From NCBI RefSeq assembly GCF_902686445.1, contig NC_062220.1:109416643-109480642 (forward strand): DNA of 64,000 nucleotides, given 5' to 3'. Shown here piece after piece: positions 26,585 to 36,960 of the stretch; position 1 is the first letter of the stretch, and the number at the start of each line of letters is the position of its first letter. The notes beneath the pieces are model-generated. The model ran no database searches, was not told the DNA's origin, and saw nothing but the letters and a program-made list of their open reading frames with translations. This DNA is from Sciurus carolinensis (lineage: Eukaryota; Chordata; Mammalia; Rodentia; Sciuridae). A program made the translations under genes and the position numbers.

Positions 26585-26755
26585 ATTAGAAATTATGATC
26601 AGAGCTGAAATTAATGAAATAGAATTTTAAAAATACATAGGATCAATGTTACAAATATTTAATATTTTATTAAAATGAGCAAGACTGAATAAATTTTAGC
26701 CAAACTAACCAAAAGAAAAAGAGAGAAGACCCAACTTAAAAAAAATTAGAGATGA
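26585..26755 (+). mobile_element. Host L1 of the nest, left part
   Basis: Old L1 ORF2 in sense: 'cagagctgaaattaatgaaa', 'ttttagccaaactaaccaaa', 'agagagaagacccaacttaa'. The same ORF2 region resumes at about 29345 ('atagatatcattgaaatcca'). A later insertion therefore split this element. Confidence 0.85.
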
Positions 26756-29344
26756 ATCTCCATACTGCTTTCCAGAATGGTTTCACCAATTTGCAGTCCC
26801 ACCAGCAATATATGAGTGAACCCTTCTCCCCACATACTCACCAAAATTTATTTGTATTCTTTTTTTTATATAAATTAAGTTTTCTTTTTTTGATTTCCAG
26901 TTAAATATAGAATTTTAATTTTATAGCTTCATAATGAAGGGTCATACACTGAAATCAACACATATTCCTAGTATTTCAGTCTAAGTTTGTCCACATACGT
27001 TGCTGAAATCAATTACAAGATATGGCCTAACAGCTGCTCAGGGAACTTTTTTAAAAGTAGTTTTTACAGGTATTAAACAACTTCTTGCACACTGAAGTCA
27101 TCATACATACAGAGCAAAGTCAGAGCTTTTATATTTGCATTTATTCTTCATTTAACTTTTAAAACACTACTAAAATTGAACATTAAAACAAAAACAATAG
27201 CTAGTAGTGAGCATATTATGATTATAGTACTTAACTCATTCACTATGCATATAAAATACCTGCAATGAATGTTATTCACTGGCCCAATTAAGAGGTTTGA
27301 CATTGAACACCACCTCTGGGATGATGTTCATCATCCTCATATGCTTCTTCATTATCTTTCCAGATTTGAATCAAAGTCTACCAGTTCTACCTGATCCATT
27401 TCATCAGTCTCTTCTACTTCTTTCCTCTCAGGTAGGGGTTTTTCCAGCAAAGAGAGTTTGTCAGGAGACAAAAAGCCATTTTCAGGAAAGTTTACCTTAA
27501 ACTCAATGATTAGGCGACACTTTTCATATGATAAATTGGCATATCTTTGTTTAGCACATGCTTTATATCTCCATGCCTGACAATATGACCTGGCTGAGAT
27601 GTGATGACTATGGTTTGATTTTCAAGAGTGGATATTGGCTTCTGGAAGCCACATAATGCTTCCACCAGCTGTACGTCCATATACGTGAAAAGGTCTTCTC
27701 CTCATCCAGTAAAAACAGCGTGGTACTTCTTCTGACCTAACACAATGATAATATCTCCTGGTTCCAATCCTGGCTCTTGTTCTCCTTCACCATGGAATGT
27801 TGTCTTCTGTCCATCTTTCATGCCTTTGTCAATATGAACTTCTAGAATCTTCTCTCCAACTCTTTTCCTTCCATTGCAGCTTTTACATCTATCTTTAGGA
27901 CTGATCTGTTCCCCATGCCCTGGCACTCCAGGCACACAGACTGAATTTGCTGAACCACTCCAGGTCCTATCTGATGAATTCTTATCTGCATTCCAGAACC
28001 TCAGCAGTTCGGACAGCACTCTACTGCTTCTTTCTTGCCACCTCAACCTTCACATTTGTCACAAATTACATTCTTTTGCAGAGCCAGTTTTCTTGTTGCA
28101 CCATTACATAAATCTTCTAACATTACTGAGAGCTGATGCACAAGGTTTTTACCCCTCCTTTCTCTCTGCGTCCTTCCTCCTCCTCCAAAAAACATATCAA
28201 AGATGTCCATGGGGGAGCCAAAACCACCACCTGCTCCACCCTCCTTAATTGCCTGTTCTCCTCCTGTGTCATATAATTCCTTTTTCTTGGCATCAGAGAG
28301 AACTTCATAAACTTGAGAAATCTGTTTAAACTATTCTCCTTCATGTGGATTCTTATCAGTGTGGTACTTCAAGGTCAGTTTCCTGTAAGACTTTTTCAAT
28401 TCTTCCTGGGTGGCATTGGGTTTGACCCCCAAAACATCATAGTAAGTGGTTTCTTTCACCATTTTCTACAGCCAGTGAGCAGGCTGGGGCCAAGTGGAGG
28501 AGTGGGAAGGAGCACATAACTGTGTACAGCTCAGGCAGCCCCGCTCCTCTTCCTCTCAATGAGCGTTCTGGAAAGTTTCCGTTACTTGTATTCTTGATAA
28601 TTGCCATTCTGACCAGACTGAAATAGAATCTCAGCATTGTTTAAATTTGCACTTCTCTAATTGTTAAAGATGTTAAACTTTTTTTTTTTTTAATATTTTT
28701 TTACCATTCAAGATTCCTTAGAAAACTTGGAATGGAATCACCATTTGAACAAGTTATCCCATTCCTCAGCTTATACCAAAAAGACTTAAAATCAGCATAC
28801 TACAGTGATATAGCCACATCAATATTTATAGCAGCTTACTTCACAATAGTCAAGCTATGGAACCAAATTAGGCACCCTTCAACAGATAAATGGATAAAGG
28901 AAATGTAGTATATATACACAATAGAATATTACTTAGCCATAAAGAAGAATGAAATCATGGCATTTGCTAGTAAATGGATGGAACTGGAAAAATCATGCTG
29001 AGTGAAATAAGTCAGTCCTCCCAAAAATCAAAGGCTGAATATTCTCTCTGGTAGGTAGATGCTAACCTATAACAAGGCACAGTAGGGAGGGGAAATATAG
29101 GTCACTGGATTAGACAAAGGGGAATGAAGAGAAGGGAGGGAAGATGGGAATAGAAATAGTGGAATGGATTAGACATAACTTTCCTATCTTCATATGTGAA
29201 TACAAAACCAGTGTAACTCCATATCATGTACAACCATATGAATGAGATTCAAATTGGAAAGGGTTGCATTCCATGTACGTATAATATGTCAAAATGTACC
29301 CTACAGTCATGTATATCTAAAAACAACAAATAAAATAAATACAA
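26756..29344 (+). mobile_element. 5'-inverted (twin-primed) L1 inside the older L1
   Basis: Two arms of one L1 insertion. The left arm (26756-26861 and 28586-28695) is inverted ORF2. The right arm (28711-29344) is sense ORF2 C-terminus plus 3' UTR. In L1 order the two arms meet at the 'gagattcct' point: the inverted arm begins there at its left edge and the sense arm starts at the same point, the classic twin-priming arrangement. The flanking host L1 is duplicated approximately (about 15 bp, 'aaaattagagatgaa' against 'aaaatgagaggttaaaa'). The inverted arm is itself split by a DNAJA1 retrocopy. The 3' end has 'gtacaaccatatgaatgaga' and 'ctacagtcatgtatatctaa'. Confidence 0.86.
26862..28585 (-). 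pseudogene. DNAJA1P: DNAJA1 processed pseudogene
   Basis: Intronless retrocopy of the type I Hsp40 co-chaperone DNAJA1, on the minus strand. The start codon is at 28462-28460 and the final TAA at 27290-27288. About 120 bp of 5' UTR and 400 bp of 3' UTR were copied as well, ending in a T run at 26861-26867, which is the poly(A) tail read backwards. In order I see the J domain, the G/F region ([16 protein letters not shown]), CxxC zinc-finger motifs ([14 protein letters not shown]), the C-terminal substrate domain and a terminal CQTS prenylation box. It is dead. Three arginine-type codons have become TGA, an early lysine has become TAG (GEKFKQ region), and there are frameshifts. The J-domain HPD triad reads HTD (28363-28355). 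The target duplication TTGTATTCTT (26852-26861 and 28586-28595) lies inside an older L1. The longest open piece is 27702-28046. Confidence 0.94.
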
Positions 29345-30045
29345 GAATAAAAAGAAGAAAAATAAAATGAGAGGTTAAAATGTAGATTCAACAATAGATA
29401 TCATTGAAATCCAGAGGATCATTAGAGGCTATTTTGAAAACATGTACTGAACCAGATGAATCCTCTGTTGAATTCTTCAGGCCTTCAATGAAGAACTAAC
29501 ACCAATTTTACTCAAATTAGTACATGAAATTGAAAGGGGAGCACTTCCAAACTCATTCTACAAAGCTGGCATCTCCCTGAAACCAAAAAATAGAAAAGGA
29601 CACATCAAGGGAAGAAAACTACTCTAATATCCTCGATGAACATAGATGCAAATTCCATTCAACAACACATAAAGAAAATGTTGCATATATACACAATGGA
29701 GCTCTATTCATCCATAAAGAGGAATGAAATTATATGATTTGAAGGAAATGGATTAAAATGGAGAGCATCACACTGAACAAAATAAACCAGACTCGACGAT
29801 CAAGGGTATCTTGTTTTCTTTGATATGTGGAAATTGGAAAGAAAAAAGTGGGAAAAAAATGTATCTCCTGAAACTAGAGGGGAGACCCACCAGAGTAGAG
29901 GAAGGGGATCAAGGGGACAGAGAAGGCGGGGGAAAGGGGATGTGATGGGAAATGAAATTGGTCAAATTATGTGTATGTATAAATATGTCACAATGAATTC
30001 CATGATTATATATAATCATAATGTAGCTATAAAAAGAAAAACAAT
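29345..30045 (+). mobile_element. Host L1 of the nest, right part
   Basis: Continues the ORF2 begun at 26585: 'ggatcattagaggctatttt' and 'ccaaactcattctacaaagc'. Near 29645-29680 it jumps from the reverse-transcriptase region straight to the C-terminal region ('gttgcatatatacacaatgg'), so the middle of ORF2 is deleted. A purine-rich 3' UTR follows (29860-29950), and the end is near 30045. Confidence 0.8.
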
Positions 30046-30245
30046 ATTAACAAGCATAATATGCCAGATCCTCTTCTAAGTATGTTTCATCCATTGAGTG
30101 ATGTAATTCTTTTAAACATTCTGACTTCAGTACTGTGAATTCCATTTTAGACAAATGGAAGCTCAGGCAAGTATATCTTGCCCAAAGTCACACAGAAAAT
30201 AAGTGTCAGAGCCAGGGCTGAGCACTCATGCTGTGGGTTTGCTTC
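30046..30245 (+). mobile_element. MIR SINE
   Basis: Clear MIR core: 'tccattttagacaaatggaa', 'tgcccaaagtcacacagaaa', 'agtgtcagagccagggctga'. Confidence 0.85.
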
Positions 30246-30369
30246 ACAGATGAGGACTATGATCTTACAGAACACAAAACTCTTCATCTTCCCAGCTCAA
30301 TTTTAAATGGTGTTGCATTTTAATTTGGGTTTCTACATGCATATTATTGTTACGTATACATCAGATTGG

Positions 30370-31620
30370 TTTTTGTGTGTTGATCCTTTCATCTGCTCCT
30401 TTGGTCAACTCAACTTATTAATTCCAGGAGTTGGGTTGTAGATCCCTTGGGATTTTCCAAATAGACTACCATGTCATCTGTAAGGAGAGAACTCACTTAT
30501 TAATTTCAGTTGGTTTGTAAAACATTTGGGGTTTTTTAATAGGACTATCATGTCATCTGCAGTTAGGGACTATTTTATTTCTTCATTTCCAATTATTATT
30601 CTTTATTTCTTTTTCTTGCCTTAAGGTAATGACCAGAATACCCAGAGAACAGCATTGCCCAAGAATGGCAAGAATATACATACCTTCCTTGTTCTACAAT
30701 TTAGTGGAGGAATATTTCATTTTTCACTACTAAGTATGATGTTAGGTTTAGGCATTTGCAGTTGATCAGACAGAGAAAAGTCTCTTCTATTCTGCATATG
30801 CTGGAACTTTTTATTATGAATATGTAATGTATTTGTGAAATACATTTCCTGCATCAGTTGATATAATCATGTGGGTTTTTTTTTCCTTCTTTATCCTGTT
30901 GATATACTGGATTATAGGGTTTCATTTTCAAATAGTAAACTAACATTGCGTTCCTGGAATAAACGTTCCTTAGTTATGAGGTTTAATGCATTTTATACAC
31001 TGCTGACTTCAACCTGTGTTTCAGAGATTTGCACATAATATAATGGTGATATTGGTCTGTTATTTTCTTCTTCTCTCTCTGCCTTTCCTGTCTTTGGTTT
31101 TTTACAAAAGCAATATTAGCCTCATAAAATGTACTAAGAGGTTTTTATTCCTCTTCTGTTTTTTTCATTCTAATATTGGTATCAATATTGCTATTAATTT
31201 GTTAATTCTCCTTTGAAAATCTCATGGGGTTTTCTTGTGAAACCATTTGGGCCTAGACGATTTTTTTAAAGCTTTAAAATTATTAATTCAGATCATTATG
31301 GGGCTGTTTACATTGTCTATTTCATGTTGTTTGACACTTGATAATATTTGATTTGTGAGGATTTGGTGCATTTCTTAAATTGTCATACTTATGACCATAA
31401 AGTAGTTTGTAGTATACTCTTACTGCCCTTCAATGGCTATAGGATCTGTTCTGATATTCCCTGTTTTATTCCTGATACTGAACATTTGTGTCTTTTCTTG
31501 TCCTTGTTAATTTTGTTCATTGGTTTTAAAAAGTACTACTGTTTTATTGATTTTCTCTATTGTGTTCCTATTTTCAATTTCTTTTGTTTCTACTCATAAT
31601 TTTTTACCATGTGCTTGCTT
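30370..31620 (-). mobile_element. Old L1 ORF2, antisense, with an internal duplication
   Basis: Antisense ORF2 landmarks: 'gttgatatactggattatag' (30899), 'gcgttcctggaataaacgtt' (30949), 'gatattggtctgttattttc' (31048), and 'ccatttgggcctagacgatt' near 31245. The segment around 30411-30490 is repeated in diverged form at about 30491-30570 (each with 'ccatgtcatctg'/'tcatgtcatctg' near its end). Heavily decayed. Confidence 0.82.
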
Positions 31621-32611
31621 TGTACTGTAAGAGAGGAAAAATAAGTTTCCATCTAACTTGCATAGTGCTTAGTTGGCACAAACCCCTGTAACAAAAATAC
31701 AGAAGTGTATTAACATTTCTCTCTCAGGTATACATGGAAGATTCCCAGAGAACTTAACAATTCTCCAGAGTAGATCTTAAAGAGGTGACTTTTACTTCAG
31801 GCTTACATACCTCCTTGGAAAACTGCATAGCCACTTTATCCTTCTTGTGATGCCTCAAGAACTATTGCTAAAATGAAGATGTAAGATGATAACTGCGGGT
31901 AAGTATCACACTAGCTAAAAGAACAGCAGTGTGTTATAACACTCCCCAAGAGATCAGCATTTCAAATATTTCCAGAAAGCAAATTCACTGGTGTCAATGT
32001 GTTACCTTTGGTTCACCCGTGGAAGCTGTCCAGTTCTAAACATGTCCTGCCCTGCCACTGTTGATGTGCCACCTTGACCTGCCTTTCTTTCAACCTATGT
32101 GAAAACTTGCTTGCAGAGGGAACTCTACAAGGTCCTAGCAGTCTAAGAAGGAACTACATCTGTTCCAGATATGGGCTCTGATGTAATGTCTGATAAATAA
32201 AAGGAAATTCTCTTCAGGGATAGATAACCTCAATCAGATGTCCAGCTTTGTTCATGAGATGTCAAGGAATGTCCCCAGTAGAAAGGTCTGCCTCTTCTCT
32301 AAGTATTGGAAATTACATCTCAAGTTTGCGAATCTTGTGGACTTTCTTTTCCTTCCTTCTTCAGTTTCTGCTTGAGATAACCTAATTTTGTTTTTGTCTG
32401 GAATAAGAAACATGTCATCTGGCACTGGTATATACACATGGATATATATGATAACTCTGAGAATCAGTATTTATGCAGATCATCTCAATTTATTGCTTTC
32501 TACAGAATTACCTGCTTTTAAAAATTTAGTTCTATAAGCTCATATAAATCTTAAGGAGTTAAAACCAATAGGAAAGAGTAATCTATTTCTACCACATATT
32601 ATTTTATTTAC
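31621..32611. other. Unassigned stretch
   Basis: Moderate G+C and no open frame of interest. No repeat family recognised. Confidence 0.4.
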
Positions 32612-32832
32612 TTTGTATTTTTGGTACTGAGGATAAAATCCTGGGGTGCTTAACTGCTGAACAACATCCCCAGTCCTTTTTCTTTTCTTTTAGTTTTTTA
32701 TTTTTTAATTTTGACACAGATTCTTGTTACGTTGTTTGGGTCTTGCTAATTTGCTGAGGCTGGTTTTGAACTTGCGATATTCCTGCCTCAGTCGCCTGAT
32801 TGGAATTATAGGCATGTGCCACTGCACTTGAC
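32612..32832 (-). mobile_element. B1-dID dimeric SINE, antisense
   Basis: The reversed ID half comes first ('ggtactgaggataaaatcct', 'aacatccccagtcc'). The reversed B1 half follows ('gctggttttgaacttgcgat', 'tgcctcagtcgcctgattgg', 'ataggcatgtgcc'). Confidence 0.9.
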
Positions 32833-34394
32833 TTTCTATCATATTTTTATTCATAATTTTGTCCTCCTTGTCATATTGTTTCAAAGGTCTAGTTCTGTTC
32901 CTTTTGAATGTTTTATTTTTCCTATGTTGACCTTTGAGAATGGAATTTTAGAGTCCATTCAAATACTTTTAAATGAAAATAGTCAACCTGTCAAACATCC
33001 TGAAACAAAATAATAGAGATACATGTGAAAATATGTGATTCTTTTCATAGTTTGATGCTAAGAATTTGTGTGAATGCAGTAAACATAGAGTAATCATATT
33101 ACAAAAAAGCAGTTAAATTGCTGTGTGTGTGCATGTGTGTATGCGCGCACACATGCATGATTTCACACACTTACGCACATGCAATTCTGAATTTTGTTTC
33201 TTTTCAAGGAATCATGCAAGATAATTTCTACTGTACCAGATGCTGGTTGTACTATTTTGGAAGACAAAATTCAGGGTAAATGATAGTTTTAAGGGTTCTC
33301 ACTCTTAGCTAAGACTATTGATCTGATAATTGTCAGATAAACACTAAAAGCTAATAGATGTCAGCTGTGAGGCAGGTCTGCCTTCACATTCTGCAGGGTT
33401 TTGTCTTTCAGAAAGATTTTATCACTGGTACAGTTGAAGCCAGTTGTGTGGGGATACAGCAAATATGTAAATGGCAGAATCAGATAAGTCTTCATTGAAT
33501 AATATGCTGAGATGAACTCAACTTCAACAGAGCTCAGATAACTTTAAATTTAAAAACATCTCTCAAATCAGATTCTTTGACTCAAAGTTTAGGAAGAACA
33601 TTTAATGTTAGAGTGATTCTTACCCTCTCTTCACATAATATTCTTTCAAGCGAACGTTTTTGTTATGAACACAGATTGGTCTCATTGTCTAATCCATTGA
33701 TGTATGGATCATTGTGCATTTTAAAATCAATATGTTCTAAAGTTCATATTCTTCACTTACTGATGCATGCAAGTGCTGTAATACAAAAATAACTTTAGTA
33801 GTCTTCTTCTCATCATCATGATTCCAAATGATAAACTGAAAGCCTATCATTTAAAACCATCTGCAGCTCTGGGTAAATATCACTTTCACAACATGATCTA
33901 AAGCTGTTAGAGATCCTTTGTGTAAGAGCATTCGGTGGCCTTTTATTATCTCTACCCAAAAAAATGCATAAAATAATGATCTCCAATTAATTCCACTAAC
34001 AAATGCTGTGAATGTCAGAAGAGACGAAGGTAAGTTTACTGTTTATTCTTCTGGTAGCTATCCATCTACCAGTTGCCAAATAAAGGTTAACATGTTAATG
34101 AATGAGGCTGAGTACACGGAGTCTACTAATTTGAGCATAGATACAGACATAGCTAGAATAAAATAATTTACATTTGGTATTTATCAATAACATTTCCTTG
34201 CAGACTGATCCTTTGTTAGTGTTTTCAGCATTGCTAATGTGCAGGGAGCCTTCACCTATTTTCAGCTTACCCAAATTACAGGAATAGTCATCCAAGGTGC
34301 AAGTGCTTTGCTTCCTGAACTCTCTGGAAAACCCAATAAATTTGATTATAATAGAAACAGGATCCAGAAGAAGGGTCAAAACCCCTCAGTATTA
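32833..34394. other. Unassigned stretch with a Z-DNA-type tract
   Basis: Apart from the alternating tract at 33122-33159 I recognise no repeat. 33800-34080 is repeat-free and carries several ATTA/TAAT and ATGCAT-like words, so it is a candidate for conserved non-coding DNA. There is no coding evidence. Confidence 0.4.
33122..33159. repeat. Alternating pyrimidine-purine (TG/CG) tract
   Basis: 38 bases of unbroken pyrimidine-purine alternation with a GCGCGC centre, the composition favoured by left-handed Z-DNA. Confidence 0.9.
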
Positions 34395-34485
34395 GTAGAC
34401 CGTTAGTCATGTTACTCTGAAAAATAATGCTTAACCTCTCTGAGACTCATTTTCTAAATGAGTCAAGGGAGACTTTTTTACTCTT
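34395..34485 (-). mobile_element. Possible MIR fragment, antisense
   Basis: 'atgcttaacctctctgagac' followed by 'tcattttctaaatgagtcaa' resembles the reversed MIR core. Short. Confidence 0.45.
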
Positions 34486-34899
34486 GATCAAAGTTGCTTC
34501 TTGGTGTTTAAATTTTGTAGCTCCAGCTAGAATTGAAATAAAAATGAAAGGACATGTGACTTTGATTTTCAGTGGAATAAAGTAATGATGATGCAATTAA
34601 GCTACTTTGGTTCAAACTGAGTTTGAGTACTGGTTGTAGAATGTGGTTAAAGTTAAGAACTGTAGGACTCATCCTTCACAAGCTCTGAATTGAGAGGCAG
34701 GGGTGTGGGGGAAAGAAATGTACAGAGTAGGAAAATGGTGATCCACCCTAGAAATAAAAGTTCACTAAAACATGGGCAGAAACCAGAAGCAATGTGAAAG
34801 TTAGTCACAAAGACACGATAGGAAAGAAGAAAGAAGGATGGAGTGATATGGTGGGTCCAGTAGTGTGTGAACAGTCACTTTCTAGTCTGCAGCATAAAT

Positions 34900-35450
34900 G
34901 CATAACTGGTCTTCTTTCATGCTCTGTTAACTTTTACCCAGCTCACACTGCTGCCTCCATTTCCCTAGCATCCATGACCACATGATTACTCATGGCATTC
35001 CTGTTCTTCTTCAAAAGGTCTTGGAAATACTGCTTCTGGTGCAGTGGACAGAGTCTTCACGCCTCAGGGTATGCCACATGGTCTTCCTGCCATCTCCTGT
35101 TGCTCTGGCATGCAGTTTCCAGATGCCAGGAAGCTGCTCCCCAACATGTTTTCTTGCCTTGTGTCTCCCTGTTTTCTCACAGGTTTTCTTTTGCCTCTTC
35201 TGCATCAATCACCAGTTACTTAGGGTTATAGTTTTGTTTTGTTTTGTTTTTTTTCAAATATCACATCCCTGTGAAATGCCTGGTACATTTTCCTGCTTTA
35301 TTTTATTACTTTGTCCTCCATGTTCCCAGGATTTATTTAGCATGTATCAACCATACTTTGGGCATTTGCATACTAGATCTTGATAAATGCCTGTGTTGTA
35401 TCTTCTACAGTTTTATTGTATATTTAGATAAATTATTTTTAAAAAAGGTA
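34900..35450 (+). mobile_element. Possible L2 fragment
   Basis: C/T-rich sequence with L2-like words ('acatccctgtgaaatgcctg', 'ctttgtcctccatgttccca'). Several short frames overlap here on both strands (34982-35383 is the longest) but none has a known domain. Weak call. Confidence 0.35.
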
Positions 35451-35559
35451 AATTGATACATAAACTGTATTCCTACCAGCAGCAATGTTTTCTGCTTGGC
35501 AAGGGAGCTAAGGATGCACACAAAATATAAGACCTGGTAAACTTTGAATTTCTTATACA

Positions 35560-36640
35560 ATATTTGGCATGTATGCTAGTGAAAAAGTTAGCAGACTTTA
35601 TTCAGAGGCAGACTTTATTCAGAACAGCTATGATAACTATAGGGACTACTGCAATGTAGTTTCAAAGCAGGGAAAAGAGATGGATTCAACTATGAATACA
35701 ACAAGAAAAAGCAGGAATTTTATACCCAATGAGCAGGGGTGTATGTTCAGTGGAAAGAATATTCCTAAGAAGAAAAATGAGGGGTAAGGGTGATTCTGAC
35801 TAGACTAACTGAAGGAAATTCTTGCTGAAGGTAGGCCAGGGTGATCCAATACTACCTGGGTGTGGTGGGGAGTCTGATCAGATACTAAGGGTAATCAGAA
35901 TATCCAGGGTTGAAGGATTCTGGCTAAATCAACATAGAAGGACTTTTGCTAAATTGGGTGATGCAAAGACAAACATGTACATGGAGGTCAAAAAGTTTAG
36001 ATCTCCTTGGGAAGATGATACAGAAGAGACTAAAATTTGATCAGGAGAAGTTGTTTGTATTTACACTCAGATGATTCAATCTTATCTGAAATTCAAATTC
36101 AACTGAGTATCCTATATTTTTATTTGCTAATTCTCACAGATGTCGGGACCCACGAATTATTCTAAAGGACCCAGGATTCTTTGAAATTCCAGAAATTGGA
36201 GGTAGAAGACCAATTGCAGAGCTGAGTATAGGTTCATGGGCAGCTTGCTGCCTAGAGGCTTATCTGAGAAAGAAGTGACACAGCCAACAAAGTACATTAG
36301 GGAATGTCCAAGTAGTCCATTTGGCTAAAGTGTTTTAAATATCTTCATGCACAAAGGAAATATTTAGCAAACTGCAATCTAACCAGTGAAGTAAGAACTT
36401 GGTTAATCCTTTAATCCCCTTCCTTTTTCATCATGGAAGATTCAAAATGGTTCAGTGGATGGGGAATAAAAGATGGGGCCAAAGTATAGGGGATGCGTGG
36501 GAGAAAAGGCCAATGAAGTCCCTTTTCCTCCCCCAACTTTCAGGTTAAACCCAATCCAAAGAGGGGAGATAGGGTGTTTTGGGACCAGGGGCAATTTGAG
36601 TCTGCAGAAAAGAAAACTTCCTTATAAATCACATCCTACA
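35560..36640. other. Unassigned, possibly an old LTR
   Basis: 'gcagactttattcagagg' (35591) and the repeat-like block at 36140-36560 ('gtcgggacccacgaattatt', 'ggggatgcgtgggagaaaag') suggest an old LTR read backwards. I cannot find both ends or a target duplication, and family is unknown. A short direct repeat, GCAGACTTTATTCAGA, occurs twice at about 35591-35625. Confidence 0.3.
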
Positions 36641-36754
36641 ACAGAGTGAACACATGCTTTGATATTCTTATAGCAAAGAGGAAAAACTTAACAAGTAAAA
36701 TTATCAGATGAGTCATAGTGCAGAACTTCAGAGAATCTTACAAAGTCATTAGAA

Positions 36755-36960
36755 GTTCATGCCTGCATTCATTCAGTAGGCATTTTTTCCATGCCCATTC
36801 CAGAATACCCAGGCATTGGTCTGGCGATGAGGCTAAAATAAGAAAAAATAAGCAGAGAAGGTTGTGAAGAAAATGCAAACAGGGGTTGTAAAGTTTATGT
36901 AGCACCTAAGAAAATGGTGGGCTGTGAGGTTCATGGGATATTGAGATACCCAGGGGTGAC
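36755..36960 (-). mobile_element. Antisense L2 3' end, diverged
   Basis: 'gcattcattcagtaggcatt' followed by 'cccaggcattggtctggcga' follows the reversed L2 terminal order (ATTCATTCA... CCAGGCACTG). Confidence 0.5.

Noticed and set aside
27702..28046. 114-codon minus-strand frame that looks like a chaperone fragment
   Set aside because: It is part of the DNAJA1 pseudogene, bounded by a TGA and a frameshift; not a separate gene.
34982..35383. 133-codon frame with hydrophobic, cysteine-rich translation
   Set aside because: Overlaps other frames on both strands in a C/T-rich, possibly L2-derived region; no domain.
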